Of a DNA stretch of 64,000 nt, positions 25,675-35,495 are shown one piece after another. The position numbers were made by a program, and so were the translations under genes. A model generated the notes under the pieces. The model ran no database searches, had not been told where the DNA came from, and saw only the letters and a program-made list of their open reading frames with translations. Position 1 is the first letter of the stretch. Each line of letters begins with the position of its first letter. Location: the NCBI RefSeq assembly GCF_001475935.1, contig NZ_LDQA01000015.1, forward strand, positions 1 through 64,000. The letters are read 5' to 3'. Source of the DNA: Aureimonas ureilytica. GTDB lineage: Bacteria; Pseudomonadota; Alphaproteobacteria; Rhizobiales; Rhizobiaceae.

Positions 25675-26517
25675 ATGCCGCTCGATATCGTTTCCACCGC
25701 GAAGGCCCATGGCGGCACGCAGGGCGTGTATCGCCACCATTCGCGGGCGACCGACACGCTGATGACCTTTGCCGTGTTCGTGCCGCCGCAGGCGAGCGAG
25801 GGGCGCGTTCCCGTTCTCTGGTATCTTTCGGGCCTCACCTGCTCGCACCAGAACGCCATGGACAAGGCGGAATACCGGCGGCTCGCCGCCGAACTCGGCC
25901 TGATGATCGTTCTGCCCGACACCAGCCCGCGCGGGGCCGACGTGCCGGACGAGAAGGACAATTGGCAGTTCGGTTCGGGCGCGGGCTTCTATGTGGACGC
26001 GACGCGCGAGCCCTATGCCGAGAACTACCGCATGTACACCTACGTGACGGACGAGCTGCCCGGCTATCTCGCCACGCACTTCCCGGCCGACATGAAGCGC
26101 CAAGGCCTATTCGGCCATTCCATGGGCGGGCACGGCGCGCTCACCATCGCGTTGCGCAACCCCGAGACCTATCGCTCGGCCTCGGCCTTCGCGCCGATCG
26201 TCCAGCCGACCACGGCCGACTGGTCCAAGCCCGCGCTCGACAAGTATCTGGGCGTCGGCGCCAAGTCGCAGCGCCTCTACGACGCGACGGCGCTGATCGA
26301 GGACGGCCACCGCTTCCCGGAATTCTACGTCGATCAGGGCACGGCCGATTCGTTCCTCGACACCGGCCTGCGCCCGCAGCTTCTCGCCAAGGCCTGCGAG
26401 CGCGCCGGCATCAAGCTGACCCTCAACATGCGCGAGGGCTACGACCATTCCTACAACTTCATCTCCACCTTCATGGACGATCATCTGCGCTACCACGCGG
26501 ACCGTCTGAAGGGCTGA
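25675..26517 (+). CDS. fghA: S-formylglutathione hydrolase
   Basis: A 280-residue alpha/beta-hydrolase of the esterase D family that hydrolyses S-formylglutathione to formate and glutathione. The nucleophile Ser149 lies in FGHSMGGHGAL. The oxyanion and substrate region YLSGLTCSHQN includes the conserved cysteine. The catalytic aspartate is probably in YVDQGTADSFL, and the histidine is in REGYDHSYNFISTF near the end. A TTG six bases upstream is a possible alternative start. It completes the pathway begun by FrmA. Confidence 0.96.
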   Translation: MPLDIVSTAKAHGGTQGVYRHHSRATDTLMTFAVFVPPQASEGRVPVLWYLSGLTCSHQNAMDKAEYRRLAAELGLMIVLPDTSPRGADVPDEKDNWQFGSGAGFYVDATREPYAENYRMYTYVTDELPGYLATHFPADMKRQGLFGHSMGGHGALTIALRNPETYRSASAFAPIVQPTTADWSKPALDKYLGVGAKSQRLYDATALIEDGHRFPEFYVDQGTADSFLDTGLRPQLLAKACERAGIKLTLNMREGYDHSYNFISTFMDDHLRYHADRLKG

Positions 26518-26527
26518 CGATCGGGTG

Positions 26528-26557
26528 GGGCGGCGGAGCGATCCGACCGCCCTTTTT
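26528..26557 (+). terminator. Intrinsic terminator after fghA
   Basis: GGGCGG at 26528-26533 pairs with CCGCCC at 26547-26552, with an inner CGGA/TCCG pairing, followed by TTTTT. Confidence 0.8.
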
Positions 26558-26607
26558 CATGATGTGGACGGCGGCAGGCGGGATGCCGCAACAGGGGGAC
26601 TGACGAC

Positions 26608-28035
26608 ATGAGCGAACAACAAGCCGATCTCGGCGTGCTCGGCATGGGCACGATGGGCGCCAATCTGGCGCTGAACTTCGCCGACAATGGCGGCTTCACC
26701 GTGGCGCTGGGCAACCGCACGGTGGAAAAGGCCTATGGCATCAGGGACAGCAATCCCGCGCTCGCCGAGCGCCTCGTGCCCGCCGACTCGATCGAGCATT
26801 TCATTTCGACGCTCAAGAGCCCGCGCGTCGTGGTCATCATGGTCAATGCCGGCAAGCCGGTGGATGAGCAGATCGACCTCGTACTGCCGCATCTCGCCCC
26901 CGGCGACATTCTGATCGACGCCGGCAATGCCGATTTCAACGATACGGTGCGCCGCGAGCGCGCGATCAAGGACACCGGCATCCACTTCGTCGGCATGGGC
27001 GTCTCGGGCGGCGAAGAGGGCGCGCGCCACGGCCCCTCCATCATGGTGGGCGGCGATCAGGCCGTCTGGCAGCGCCTAAAGCCGCTTCTGGAGCCGATCT
27101 CGGCCAAGTTCGACGCCAGCCCATGCGTGGACTGGCTCGGCACGGATGGCGCGGGCCATTTCGTCAAGACGATCCATAACGGCATCGAATATGCCGACAT
27201 GCAGATGATCGCCGAGATCTACGGCGTCCTGCGCGACGGCATCGGCCTGTCGGCGGGCGAGATCGGGGACATCTTCTCCGACTGGAACACGCGCGGCCTC
27301 CAGTCCTATCTGGTCGAGATCACCGCCGTGACGCTGCGCGAGAAGGACCCCGAGACCGGCAAGCCGCTGGTGGACGTGATCGTGGACGAAGCCGGCCAGA
27401 AGGGCACGGGCCGCTGGTCGGTGATCGAGGCGCAGAAGCTCGGCGTCGGCGCGACCACGCTGGAAGCGGCCGTTTCGGCGCGCGGCATCTCTTCGCGCCG
27501 CGCCGAGCGCGCCGAGGCCGAAAAGCTGTTCGGTGATATCGAAACGGCGCGCGCGGAGTTCCATGGCGACCATGACGGGCTCGCGGAACTGGAAGCTGCG
27601 CTCGAGACCGCCAAGATCATCGCCTATGCGCAGGGTTATGCCGTGATGGCCGAGGCCAGCCGCGAGTTCGGCTGGAACCTGCCGCTCGGCGGCATCGCCC
27701 GTATCTGGCGCGCCGGCTGCATCATCCGCTCGCGCTTTCTGGACGACATCACGCAGGCCTACGAGGCGGGCGAGGTCGTCAACCTCCTCCAGTCCCCGCA
27801 CTTCGCCAGCCGCGTGCGCGAGGGGCAGGCGAGCCTTCGCCGCGTCGTCGCCAAGGCGGCGCTGGCCGGGCTTCCCATTCCGGCCCTTTCGGCCGCGCTC
27901 GCCTATTTCGACGATTATCGTCACGCGCGCGGCACCACCAACCTGACGCAGGCGCAGCGCGATCTCTTCGGCGCGCACACGTTCCGCCGGCTCGACCGGG
28001 AAGGCGTGTTCCACCATAAGTGGCCGCAGGTCTGA
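26608..28035 (+). CDS. gnd: 6-phosphogluconate dehydrogenase, decarboxylating
   Basis: A 475-residue enzyme of the oxidative pentose phosphate pathway that converts 6-phosphogluconate to ribulose 5-phosphate, CO2 and NAD(P)H. The N-terminal Rossmann motif is LGVLGMGTMGANLALN, and GNRTVEKA follows as the typical NADP-type second strand. The substrate region VGMGVSGGEEGARHGPSIM and the catalytic lysine-histidine segment GAGHFVKTIHNGIEYADMQ are intact. The C-terminal dimer tail is present with full length. It stands alone between two terminators, with no zwf or pgl near it. Confidence 0.97.
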   Translation: MSEQQADLGVLGMGTMGANLALNFADNGGFTVALGNRTVEKAYGIRDSNPALAERLVPADSIEHFISTLKSPRVVVIMVNAGKPVDEQIDLVLPHLAPGDILIDAGNADFNDTVRRERAIKDTGIHFVGMGVSGGEEGARHGPSIMVGGDQAVWQRLKPLLEPISAKFDASPCVDWLGTDGAGHFVKTIHNGIEYADMQMIAEIYGVLRDGIGLSAGEIGDIFSDWNTRGLQSYLVEITAVTLREKDPETGKPLVDVIVDEAGQKGTGRWSVIEAQKLGVGATTLEAAVSARGISSRRAERAEAEKLFGDIETARAEFHGDHDGLAELEAALETAKIIAYAQGYAVMAEASREFGWNLPLGGIARIWRAGCIIRSRFLDDITQAYEAGEVVNLLQSPHFASRVREGQASLRRVVAKAALAGLPIPALSAALAYFDDYRHARGTTNLTQAQRDLFGAHTFRRLDREGVFHHKWPQV

Positions 28036-28055
28036 TCCGACCTCCCACGATCGTG

Positions 28056-28084
28056 AAGGGCTCGCGCAAGCGGGCCCTTTTCGT
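28056..28084 (+). terminator. Intrinsic terminator after gnd
   Basis: AAGGGCTCGC at 28056-28065 pairs with GCGGGCCCTT at 28070-28079 with one G-T pair and a GCAA loop, followed by TTT. Confidence 0.75.
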
Positions 28085-28254
28085 TGGAAAGCCATATGGA
28101 AGAAGGCTTTCAGGTCGAGCGCGCGCCAGACAATCGCGTCAACACGGATGAATCACATCGGCGCGAAGCCGGTTGTTGGGCGGCGGGCCGACGCCACTTG
28201 GCTGGGTCAGAGCGGCCGAAGAGTCGCTGCCTCCAACTCGTGAGACCCGACCCG

Positions 28255-29550
28255 ATGCGCTCGTCATCCCGCCTTCTCGCCGTGCTTCTCGCTTCTACGC
28301 TTCTCAGCGCCGGCCCAGCCCTTGCCCAGGCCGAGGGCTCGCAGGCCGACCGCCTGTCGCATGTGGACGGCAACCTGCCGGATGCCGGCAACGCGCCCGG
28401 CCAGCCCGCCGAAACGGCCGAGGCCAACGCGCCGAACCAGAAACCCGCCTTCGAGAACCAGACGCGCGCGCCGCAGCCAGCCGAGCTTGCCAAGGTCACG
28501 ACCACCACCGTTGTCGAAGACCTGCCGCATCTCTGGGCCATGGAGTTCCTGCCCGACGGCCGGATGCTCGTCACCGCCAAGAAGGGCGAGATGATGGTGC
28601 TCTCGGCCGACGGCAAGACCAGGACCACCGTCAGCGGCGTCCCGAAGGTGGAGTCCAGCGGCCAGGGCGGCCTGCTCGACGTCGCGCTCGCGCCGGGCTT
28701 TGCGGATGACGGCATGATCTACTTCACCTTCTCCGAGCCGCGCGAGGGCGGGGGCAACGGCACCTCGCTCGCCAGCGCCAAGCTCGTGATGGAGGGCGAC
28801 GAGGCCAGGCTGGAGGGAATGAAGGTCATCTTCCAGCAGGTGCCCGCCTATGACGGCGACAAGCATTTCGGCTCGCGCATCGTGTTTGCGCCCGATGGCA
28901 AGATCCTGCTCGGCGTCGGCGAACGCTCCGACACGCCGATCCGCGATCAGGCGCAGGATCTGAATTCGGGCCTCGGCAAGGTCTTCCGCATCAACGCTGA
29001 CGGTTCGATCCCCGAGGACAATCCTTTCGTGAAGCGCGAGGGCGCGCAAGGCGCGATCTGGAGCTATGGCCACCGCAACATCCAGTCCGCCGCGCTGGGT
29101 GCCGACGGGCGGCTCTGGACGGTGGAGCACGGCGCGCGCGGCGGCGACGAGCTGAACCGCCCGGAAGCGGGCAAGAACTACGGCTGGCCCGTCATCACCT
29201 ATGGCATCGACTATGGCGGTGGCCCGATCGGCGAGGGCAAGACGGCGATGGAGGGCATGGAGCAGCCCGCCTATTATTGGGACCCGGTGATCGGCCCATC
29301 GGGAATGACACTCTATCGCGGCGAGGAATTTCCGGCCTGGCAGAACGCCTTCATCATGGGCGGTCTCGTCACGCAGGGTCTGGTGATCGTCCATCTCGAC
29401 GGCGACCGGGTGAAGAGCGAGGAGCGCGTGCCGCTCGAAGCGCGCATCCGCGACGTGAAGGTCGGCCCGGACGGCGCGGTCTATGCGCTGACCGAGCGCC
29501 GGCAGGGCGAGGGCTCGTCCACCATCCTGCGCGTGGCGGCGGCGGACTGA
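28255..29550 (+). CDS. PQQ-dependent sugar dehydrogenase (soluble aldose type)
   Basis: A 431-residue exported beta-propeller of the soluble glucose/sorbosone dehydrogenase family (PF07995-like). A signal peptide (LLAVLLASTLLSAGPALAQA, residues about 7-26) is followed by a disordered 45-residue linker. Family motifs follow: GGLLDVALAPGF, HFGSRIVFAPDGKILLGVGER, WSYGHRNIQ, EHGARGGDELNRPEAGKNYGWP and the terminal RIRDVKVGPDGAVYALTE. Such enzymes oxidise aldoses in the periplasm using PQQ and calcium. The ATG at 28255 is taken because it immediately precedes the signal peptide; the longer frame begins 57 residues earlier without family similarity. Confidence 0.92.
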   Translation: MRSSSRLLAVLLASTLLSAGPALAQAEGSQADRLSHVDGNLPDAGNAPGQPAETAEANAPNQKPAFENQTRAPQPAELAKVTTTTVVEDLPHLWAMEFLPDGRMLVTAKKGEMMVLSADGKTRTTVSGVPKVESSGQGGLLDVALAPGFADDGMIYFTFSEPREGGGNGTSLASAKLVMEGDEARLEGMKVIFQQVPAYDGDKHFGSRIVFAPDGKILLGVGERSDTPIRDQAQDLNSGLGKVFRINADGSIPEDNPFVKREGAQGAIWSYGHRNIQSAALGADGRLWTVEHGARGGDELNRPEAGKNYGWPVITYGIDYGGGPIGEGKTAMEGMEQPAYYWDPVIGPSGMTLYRGEEFPAWQNAFIMGGLVTQGLVIVHLDGDRVKSEERVPLEARIRDVKVGPDGAVYALTERRQGEGSSTILRVAAAD

Positions 29551-29581
29551 GCGGCGTTCTCTCTTCTCATGAATCATGAAG

Positions 29582-29607
29582 AAGCCGGCTCGAAAGGGCC
29601 GGCTTTT
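29582..29607. terminator. Shared terminator of convergent genes
   Basis: An 8-bp perfect stem AAGCCGGC/GCCGGCTT (29582-29589 with 29598-29605) lies between the sugar dehydrogenase and the convergent fhuC. T-rich flanks are short on both strands. Confidence 0.6.
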
Positions 29608-29611
29608 GAAC

Positions 29612-30445
29612 TCAGAGCGGAAACGCCATCGGGTCGCCCGAATGGGGATGCGGCATGACGGCCATGTCGAGCCCGTAGATGCGCTTGAGCGGCTCGGGCG
29701 CCACGACCTCACGCGGCCGCCCGCGCGCCACGACCCGCCCGCCTTTCAGCGCCAGGATTTCGTCGCAGAAGCGCGCGGCCATATTGACCTCGTGCAGGAC
29801 GGCGACGACCCCAACACCCTTCTCGTGGCTGAGCCGGCGAACGAGATCCAGAATCTCGATCTGATGCGCGACGTCGAGCGCCGAGATCGGCTCGTCCAGG
29901 AGCAGGCAGCGCGCGTCCTGCGCCACCAGCATGGCGAGCCAGACGCGCTGGCGCTCGCCGCCCGACAGCGCGTCCACCGCCTGATCGCTCATCGCCTCCG
30001 TATCCGTCAGCGCCAAGGCCTCGGCGACTTTCCCCCGGTCGGCCGCGCTGAAGCGTCCGAACGGCCCGTGCCAGGGATAGCGGCCGAGGGCGACGAGTTC
30101 GCGCACGCTCATGCCCGGCGCGGCGGGCGTCGATTGCGGGAGATAGGCGACGGCGCGGGCGAAATCGCGCGAGCCCCATTGGCTTATGTCCCGGCCGGCG
30201 AAGGCGAGGCGACCGGCGCTCGGGCTTTCCTGCCGGGCGAGGAGTTTCAGAAACGTCGACTTGCCCGAGCCATTGTGTCCGACCAGCCCGACGACGCGCC
30301 CAGCGGGCAGGTCCAGCGTCACGTCATAGAGGAGCCGGCGACCCGGCACGTCGAAGGAGACGCCCTCCAGCGAGAAGCCATCAGGCTCAGGTGAGGCGGC
30401 TGCGGCGTGCGCGGGCGCGGGCGTATCGAGCATGGCGGACCTCAT
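29612..30445 (-). CDS. fhuC: Iron(III)-siderophore ABC transporter ATPase FhuC
   Basis: A 277-residue ABC ATPase that powers uptake of ferric hydroxamates through FhuB. Walker A is VGHNGSGKSTFLK near residue 55, the signature is LSGGERQRVWLA, Walker B is CLLLDEPISALD, and the switch histidine is in VLHEVNMAARFCDE. About 25 Ala/Pro-rich residues precede the domain. The ATG at 30445 is selected because it overlaps the fhuB stop as ATGA. It is the last gene of the fhuD-fhuB-fhuC unit. Confidence 0.95.
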   Translation of the reverse strand: MRSAMLDTPAPAHAAAASPEPDGFSLEGVSFDVPGRRLLYDVTLDLPAGRVVGLVGHNGSGKSTFLKLLARQESPSAGRLAFAGRDISQWGSRDFARAVAYLPQSTPAAPGMSVRELVALGRYPWHGPFGRFSAADRGKVAEALALTDTEAMSDQAVDALSGGERQRVWLAMLVAQDARCLLLDEPISALDVAHQIEILDLVRRLSHEKGVGVVAVLHEVNMAARFCDEILALKGGRVVARGRPREVVAPEPLKRIYGLDMAVMPHPHSGDPMAFPL

Positions 30446-32460
30446 GCGGAGCGGCGGTTGAGAAGCAGCATCAGGGCCGGCGCGCCGATCAGCGCGGCGA
30501 CGATGCCGGTCGGCATCTGCCAGGGATAGGCGAGGGTGCGGCCGAGCCAGTCGGCCATGACGAGAAGCAGCGCACCCGACAGGGCGGAGGCGAGAAGCGC
30601 GGGCGCGGCGCGGTGCAGCCCCAGAAGCCGCGCGGCATGAGGGGCCATCAGCCCGACAAAGGTAAGCGGGCCGACCAGCGGCGTGGCGGCGGCCGTGAGG
30701 CAGGCGGCCAAGAGGAAGAGATACAGCCGCGCACGGGCGAGCGGCAGGCCGAGCGAAGCCGCTCCGGCGGGGCCGAGCGGGAGGAGGCCGAGTGGGCGCG
30801 CGGCCAGAAGCGTCAGCGCCGTGAAGAGGACCGCGCCGCCGGCCGCCCAGAGCGATGTGGCGGCGTCGAGCCCGCTGGTGGAGCCCGCCATCCAGGCAAA
30901 GAGCATGAGCGCGCGGGGGTCTCCCGTCGCCGAAAGAAGCCCCACCACGGCGTCGAGCAGCGCGTTCAGCGCGATGCCGGCGAGCAGAACCCGCTCGGGC
31001 TGGAAGCCGGAGCGACGGCCGAGCGCCAGGATCGCGAGGATCACTGCGAGGCTGCCGAGCACCGCCATCAGACCGATCAGCGAGGCATGGGGCGTCGCCG
31101 CCAGAAACAGCGAAAGCGCGGCGGCAAAGGCCGCGCCGGCGCTGATGCCCAGCACTTCCGGGCTCGCCATCTCGTTGCCGGTGAGGCGCTGGAGAATGAA
31201 GCCGGCAAGACCCAGCATGCAGCCCGCCGCCGCCGCGCCCACCATGCGCGGCCAGCGCCAGGGTAGGATGTCCGCGAACTCGGCCGGCGCGAGCCAATGC
31301 CAACCGCCCGTCAGCTCGTCGCGGCCGAAGAAGAGGGCGAATATCATAAGCGCGAATGTCAGGCCGAGGATCAGCGCCTTGCGTGAGGCGGGCGACAGCG
31401 CCCAGTTCTGCGAGGCACGAACGGCTCCGAGCGGCGGGCGCTCGGCTTTGGGCAGGCGCGGCAGGAATAGGAGCAGGAGCGGCGAGCCGAGAAGCGCGGT
31501 CACGGCCCCGGTCGGCAGGAAGGCTTCCAGCGGCCCGGCCAGAAGCTGCACGCCGCTATCGGCCAGAAACAGAAGCAGCGCGCCGATCAGCACCGCCCCG
31601 AGAAGCCGGCTCTTGAGGCTGCGCGCGCCGGCGAGGCGCGACAGGATGGGCGCGACGAGGCCGATAAAGCCGATGACGCCGACCGTGCTCACCACGACGC
31701 TCGACATCACGACCGCGAGCCCCACCGCCAGCGCGCGCAGGCGGCCGGCATCGAGCCCGCGCGCCCGCGCGCTCGCATCGTCGAGATCGAGCAGCGCCAG
31801 GGGCCGCAGGATCAGGAGCACGAAGGGCAGAAGCACCAGCAGCCGCAAGGCCAGTTGCTGCACCGGCTGCCAGCTTTGCTGGCTGAGCGACCCCGCGCCC
31901 CAGATGAAGAGCGAGGCGAGATAGCGCTCGTTGAGAAGCGTCAGCAGGGCCGACAGCGCACCGGCATAAAGGCCGACCACGAGCCCGGCGAGGATCAGCG
32001 TGACGGCGGCAAAGCCGCGCCGACGCACCAGGGCGAAGACGAGAAGGGTCGAGAGCGCCGAGCCGCCCAGCGCCACGAGATCGCGCCCCAAGCCGAGCAG
32101 CCCCGGCGCCCAGAGCGTCGCGACCGCAAGCGCCAGCCGCGCGCCGGCATCGATGCCGAGCGTCGTGGGCGAGGCGAGCGGGTTGCGCAGCGCCTGTTGC
32201 AGGAGCGCGCCGGAGGCACCCAGCGCCGCGCCGCACAGAAGCGCCATGGCCGCGCGCGGCAGCGTCGCATAGAGAAACACCATGCGCGCGGGATCGTAGC
32301 CGGCTTCAAGCCCGCCGCCCCGCCAGAGATGAACCAGCGGCGGCCCGAGCAACGCCGCCGCCGCAACGAGGCTGAGCGCCAGGAGCGGCAGCACGAGAGG
32401 GGCCGCGCCGAGACGTGGGCGCAGGCGCGGGGCGGCGCGGGCCAGCGGCGACCCGCTCAA
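30442..32460 (-). CDS. fhuB: Iron(III)-siderophore ABC permease FhuB, double-length
   Basis: A 672-residue permease containing two FecCD-type halves of about ten helices each. Each half carries the conserved opening (LPRAAMALLCGAALGASGALLQQ and WPRMVGAAAAGCMLGLAGFILQ), LASPTTLGI / MASPEVLGIS, and the coupling segment before VGPI/FVGLMAPH. Tandem fusion is typical of FhuB, which transports ferric hydroxamates. The start is taken as TTG at 32460 because it overlaps the fhuD stop as TTGA; an open frame continues further upstream but is the shadow of fhuD. It works with FhuD and FhuC. Confidence 0.95.
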   Translation of the reverse strand: MSGSPLARAAPRLRPRLGAAPLVLPLLALSLVAAAALLGPPLVHLWRGGGLEAGYDPARMVFLYATLPRAAMALLCGAALGASGALLQQALRNPLASPTTLGIDAGARLALAVATLWAPGLLGLGRDLVALGGSALSTLLVFALVRRRGFAAVTLILAGLVVGLYAGALSALLTLLNERYLASLFIWGAGSLSQQSWQPVQQLALRLLVLLPFVLLILRPLALLDLDDASARARGLDAGRLRALAVGLAVVMSSVVVSTVGVIGFIGLVAPILSRLAGARSLKSRLLGAVLIGALLLFLADSGVQLLAGPLEAFLPTGAVTALLGSPLLLLFLPRLPKAERPPLGAVRASQNWALSPASRKALILGLTFALMIFALFFGRDELTGGWHWLAPAEFADILPWRWPRMVGAAAAGCMLGLAGFILQRLTGNEMASPEVLGISAGAAFAAALSLFLAATPHASLIGLMAVLGSLAVILAILALGRRSGFQPERVLLAGIALNALLDAVVGLLSATGDPRALMLFAWMAGSTSGLDAATSLWAAGGAVLFTALTLLAARPLGLLPLGPAGAASLGLPLARARLYLFLLAACLTAAATPLVGPLTFVGLMAPHAARLLGLHRAAPALLASALSGALLLVMADWLGRTLAYPWQMPTGIVAALIGAPALMLLLNRRSA

Positions 32461-33356
32461 GACGCGCGCTCCGGCGGCAGCTGGTCCAGAAGGCGGGCGA
32501 AGCGCAGCGCCGAGGGCAGGGTGCCGAACATCAGCGAAGCCGGCATGGTGGCGACGCGCCCGGCGCGCACGAAGGGCAGCTCCGTCCAGAGCGGCGAGCG
32601 GGCGAGAGCCGGCCAGACATCGGGCGGCACGGGCTCGATGGCGACACACTCGGCCTCGCCGGCCTTCACCAGCTCCTCGACGCCGACCGTCGCGAAACCC
32701 CAGCTGTTGACCTCACCCGTCCAGGCATTGGCGAGGCCGAGCTTTGCCAGCGTGTTGCCGTAAAGGCCGGCCTCACCGTAAACGCGCACATGCCTCGGCT
32801 CCAGAAAGGACACGAAAAGCATGGGCCTTGGGTGCCGGGGGCGCAGCTTGGCGCCAAGCGCGGCGATCTCGGCGTCGAAATCCGCGATGGCTTTTTCGGC
32901 CTCGGCCTCGCGCCCGGTCAGGCGACCCAGCTCGCGCGTCACTTCGGCGGAGCGCGCCAGCGGGGCGTAGCCGTCCGCACCGCCATGGATCGTCAGCTGC
33001 CGGACGGGCGCGATGCGCCGCAGCGTCGGCTCGGCCATGGCGACATAGTTCGTTGTCAGGATGAGGTCGGGCTTGAGCGCCGCCAGCCGCTCGAAATTGG
33101 GCTCCACCGACGCGCCGAGATCGGCGACCTCATGGGGCAGGGCAGGCTCCACCACCCAGATTTTCCAGTCCGCTGCCGACATGACGGCGATCGGCGTGAT
33201 GCCGATCAGCATCAGGGCCTCGGCCAGTCCGTAATCGATCACCGCAATGCGTCGGGGAAAGGTCTGCGCCTGCGCCCTGGCAGGCCAAGCTGCAAGACTC
33301 GCGCCCGCGAGGCAGAACCGGCCGAAGCTCCGGCGCGTGAGCGCGTTGCGGCTCAT
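32457..33356 (-). CDS. fhuD: Iron(III)-siderophore ABC substrate-binding protein FhuD
   Basis: A 299-residue periplasmic binding protein of the FhuD type. The N-terminus TRRSFGRFCLAGASLAAWPA is a twin-arginine-like signal, so it may be exported folded. The mature part has RRIAVIDYGLAEALMLIGI, LKPDLILTT and VGVEELVKA, typical of helical-backbone siderophore binders. It heads the minus-strand fhuDBC unit and is preceded by an iron-responsive box only 11 bases from the start codon. Hydroxamate specificity is likely from the operon type but is not proven. Confidence 0.93.
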   Translation of the reverse strand: MSRNALTRRSFGRFCLAGASLAAWPARAQAQTFPRRIAVIDYGLAEALMLIGITPIAVMSAADWKIWVVEPALPHEVADLGASVEPNFERLAALKPDLILTTNYVAMAEPTLRRIAPVRQLTIHGGADGYAPLARSAEVTRELGRLTGREAEAEKAIADFDAEIAALGAKLRPRHPRPMLFVSFLEPRHVRVYGEAGLYGNTLAKLGLANAWTGEVNSWGFATVGVEELVKAGEAECVAIEPVPPDVWPALARSPLWTELPFVRAGRVATMPASLMFGTLPSALRFARLLDQLPPERAS

Positions 33357-33366
33357 TCGATAATCC

Positions 33367-33381
33367 TGACTTTTTATTTCA
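33367..33381. promoter_or_regulatory. Candidate RirA iron-responsive operator (TGA-N9-TCA)
   Basis: TGACTTTTTATTTCA fits the TGA-N9-TCA IRO motif bound by RirA in rhizobia, here with an AT-rich centre as in known sites. It lies immediately upstream of the fhuD start. The motif is short, so chance matches occur, but its position before an iron-uptake operon makes it credible. Confidence 0.6.
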
Positions 33382-33458
33382 TGTTTCTCCTAGCGGCGGC
33401 GGCGGATGCGTTCAAGAGCGCTGTCACGCGCCTCGCGCTCGGCATCGGGCCAGCGAAC

Positions 33459-33485
33459 GAAAAAAGGGCCGTGATGCGGCCCTTT
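33459..33485 (-). terminator. Intrinsic terminator of the chemotaxis receptor gene
   Basis: A 9-bp perfect stem AAAGGGCCG/CGGCCCTTT (33463-33471 with 33477-33485) is followed, on the minus strand, by a T-run (AAAAAA on plus). Confidence 0.8.
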
Positions 33486-33509
33486 CGTCTGGTCTTCAGG
33501 GAGGACGTG

Positions 33510-35495
33510 TCAGGCGCTGAGGCGCTCCCACTCGTCCGCGTCGTCCTGCCGGGCGGCGGGGCTGCGGGGCGGCTGTGGGCGCAGCTTCGTCACCTCGGCC
33601 GAGCGGGGCGCGGGGATGGACGCCTTCGGGGCTGCGGCCTCGGGAGCGGACGCGGCCAGCTGGAAGAAGCTGGAGCGCTCGTTGAGGCCCGCGGCTTCCG
33701 CTTGGAGCTGCGCTGCGGTGGCGGACATGCTGCCGGCGGCGGCTGCATTCACCTGCGTCACCTGTTCGAGCTGCTGGATCGCCTGATTGATCTGCTGCGC
33801 GCCGAGATTCTGCTCGTTGCAGGCGGCCGAAATCTCGCTGACCAGTTCGGCCGTGCGGTGAATGCCGGGCACGAGATCGCGCAGGAGATCGCCCGCTTCC
33901 TGCGATGTGGCGAGCGAGCTGCCGGACAGGTCGGCGATTTCGCCCGATGTGCGCTGGGCGCGCTCGGCGAGCTTGCGCACTTCCGAGGCGACCACCGCGA
34001 AGCCCTTGCCGTGCTGGCCAGCTCGCGCCGCCTCGATGGCGGCGTTCAGCGCCAGAAGATCGGTCTGGCGAGCGATCTCGCCGACCTCGGCGATCTTGCC
34101 GGCGATCTCGCGCATGGCCACCAGCGAGTTGGCCACGGCCTTTTCGCTGCGCTCGGCGTGATGGCTGGTTTCCATGGCGACCTTCTCCGTCAGGCGGGCA
34201 TTGTCGGCCGTCTGGCGAATGGTCGCGCTCATCTCTTCCATCGCGGCGGAGGCCTGCTCGGTCGCGGCGGCCTGTTCACTCGCGCCCTGGCTCAGCTGCT
34301 CGGCCGTACTGGCGGAGAGGTGCGAGCCGCCGGCGACATGCTCCGCCGACTGGCGAACGCCTGTCACGATGTCGCGCAGTTGGGTGACCATATCGTTCAT
34401 GGCAGTTTGCAGCGTGGTGATCTCGTCGCTTCCGCGCGTTTCGAGTGTCTGCGTCAGATCACCCTCGCCGATGGCACGCGCGAAACTCGCCGAGCGCGAC
34501 AGGGCGCGGGAGATCGAAATCGCGATCCAGAGCGCGGCAAGGGTTCCGATCATCATCGCGCCCGCGACGATGGCGACCAGCGTCAGGCGCATCGTCTCGT
34601 AATTGCTGCGCGAGTGCTCGACATAGGTCTGGCTGATTTCCTGCGCGCGGCTCACCAGTTTGGCGACCTCGGCGGACACGGCCTTGGCCTTGGGAATGGC
34701 GGAGCCGTTCAGATATTCGAACATGGCTGCGTCGGTACGGTTCACGCCATCCTGCGTGATGGCGCGCCCGGTGGCGAACAGCGAATCGGCGCTGGCCTTC
34801 ACGCGCGACAGGGCATCAGGCGCGACAGTGGGCAAGGTACGCAGCGCGGCAAGGCCGGAGGCGAAGGCGGTCTCGGCCGAGACGAGATCGCGGGCGGCTT
34901 GCTCACGCAAACCAACATCGGTGCTGGCAAAGGTGGAGACGAGCGCCAGACGCGCGGCCCCGGCGGCTTGTACCAGTTGCAGGGGAATGGGGCTCGCGGG
35001 ATAGCGCGCGCCGAGCTCGCGGAGCTGCGTGTTCAGCGCGTTGAAGTCGTCGGCCGTGCGGGCCAGACTGGTCGCGACCGGCGCCTTGTCCTGTGCCTTG
35101 ATCAGCGCCAGAGACTTGTCGATGATCTCGCGATAGGACTGGATAAGGCCAGGCAGATCGGCGACTTCGCTCTTTCGCGCTTCGGGGATGGCGGCCATGA
35201 ACTGCTGGAGATCGGCGTCGATGGACTGCCAGATCCGCGCGAAGTCCTTTTGGATGGCGTCCTGGCTCTTGGCATCCTGATAGACGATCAGGGCCAGAAG
35301 CTGGCGACGTGTCGCCATCACGTCCGTGTCGAGCGCCTTGATCTGGCGGAGCTGCTCCAGCGGCTGCGCCGCGAAGGTCTCCATGCTCTTGTAGCTGTGG
35401 GACAGGCTGGATACGCCCGCATAGCCGGCGACCCCTGTCAGAAGCAAAAGACTCCCGAAGGAGGCGAGAAGTTTCGTCTTGATGGTCACGCGCAT
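33510..35495 (-). CDS. Methyl-accepting chemotaxis protein
   Basis: A 661-residue receptor. The first transmembrane helix is at about residues 8-29, followed by a roughly 270-residue helical periplasmic sensor, and the second helix is at about 303-327. HAMP follows at about 328-380, then the signalling coiled coil, whose conserved hairpin reads [21 protein letters not shown] and [20 protein letters not shown]. The tail is Ala/Pro-rich and ends WERLSA. QTD replaces the more common QTN in the hairpin tip. The ligand cannot be deduced. The ATG at 35495 is chosen because it directly precedes helix one. No other chemotaxis gene is near. Confidence 0.94.
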   Translation of the reverse strand: MRVTIKTKLLASFGSLLLLTGVAGYAGVSSLSHSYKSMETFAAQPLEQLRQIKALDTDVMATRRQLLALIVYQDAKSQDAIQKDFARIWQSIDADLQQFMAAIPEARKSEVADLPGLIQSYREIIDKSLALIKAQDKAPVATSLARTADDFNALNTQLRELGARYPASPIPLQLVQAAGAARLALVSTFASTDVGLREQAARDLVSAETAFASGLAALRTLPTVAPDALSRVKASADSLFATGRAITQDGVNRTDAAMFEYLNGSAIPKAKAVSAEVAKLVSRAQEISQTYVEHSRSNYETMRLTLVAIVAGAMMIGTLAALWIAISISRALSRSASFARAIGEGDLTQTLETRGSDEITTLQTAMNDMVTQLRDIVTGVRQSAEHVAGGSHLSASTAEQLSQGASEQAAATEQASAAMEEMSATIRQTADNARLTEKVAMETSHHAERSEKAVANSLVAMREIAGKIAEVGEIARQTDLLALNAAIEAARAGQHGKGFAVVASEVRKLAERAQRTSGEIADLSGSSLATSQEAGDLLRDLVPGIHRTAELVSEISAACNEQNLGAQQINQAIQQLEQVTQVNAAAAGSMSATAAQLQAEAAGLNERSSFFQLAASAPEAAAPKASIPAPRSAEVTKLRPQPPRSPAARQDDADEWERLSA

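Noticed and set aside
29612-31303. 563-residue minus-strand frame containing fhuC
   Set aside because: The upstream half is the alternative frame of fhuB. The ABC domain and the ATGA overlap place the start at 30445.
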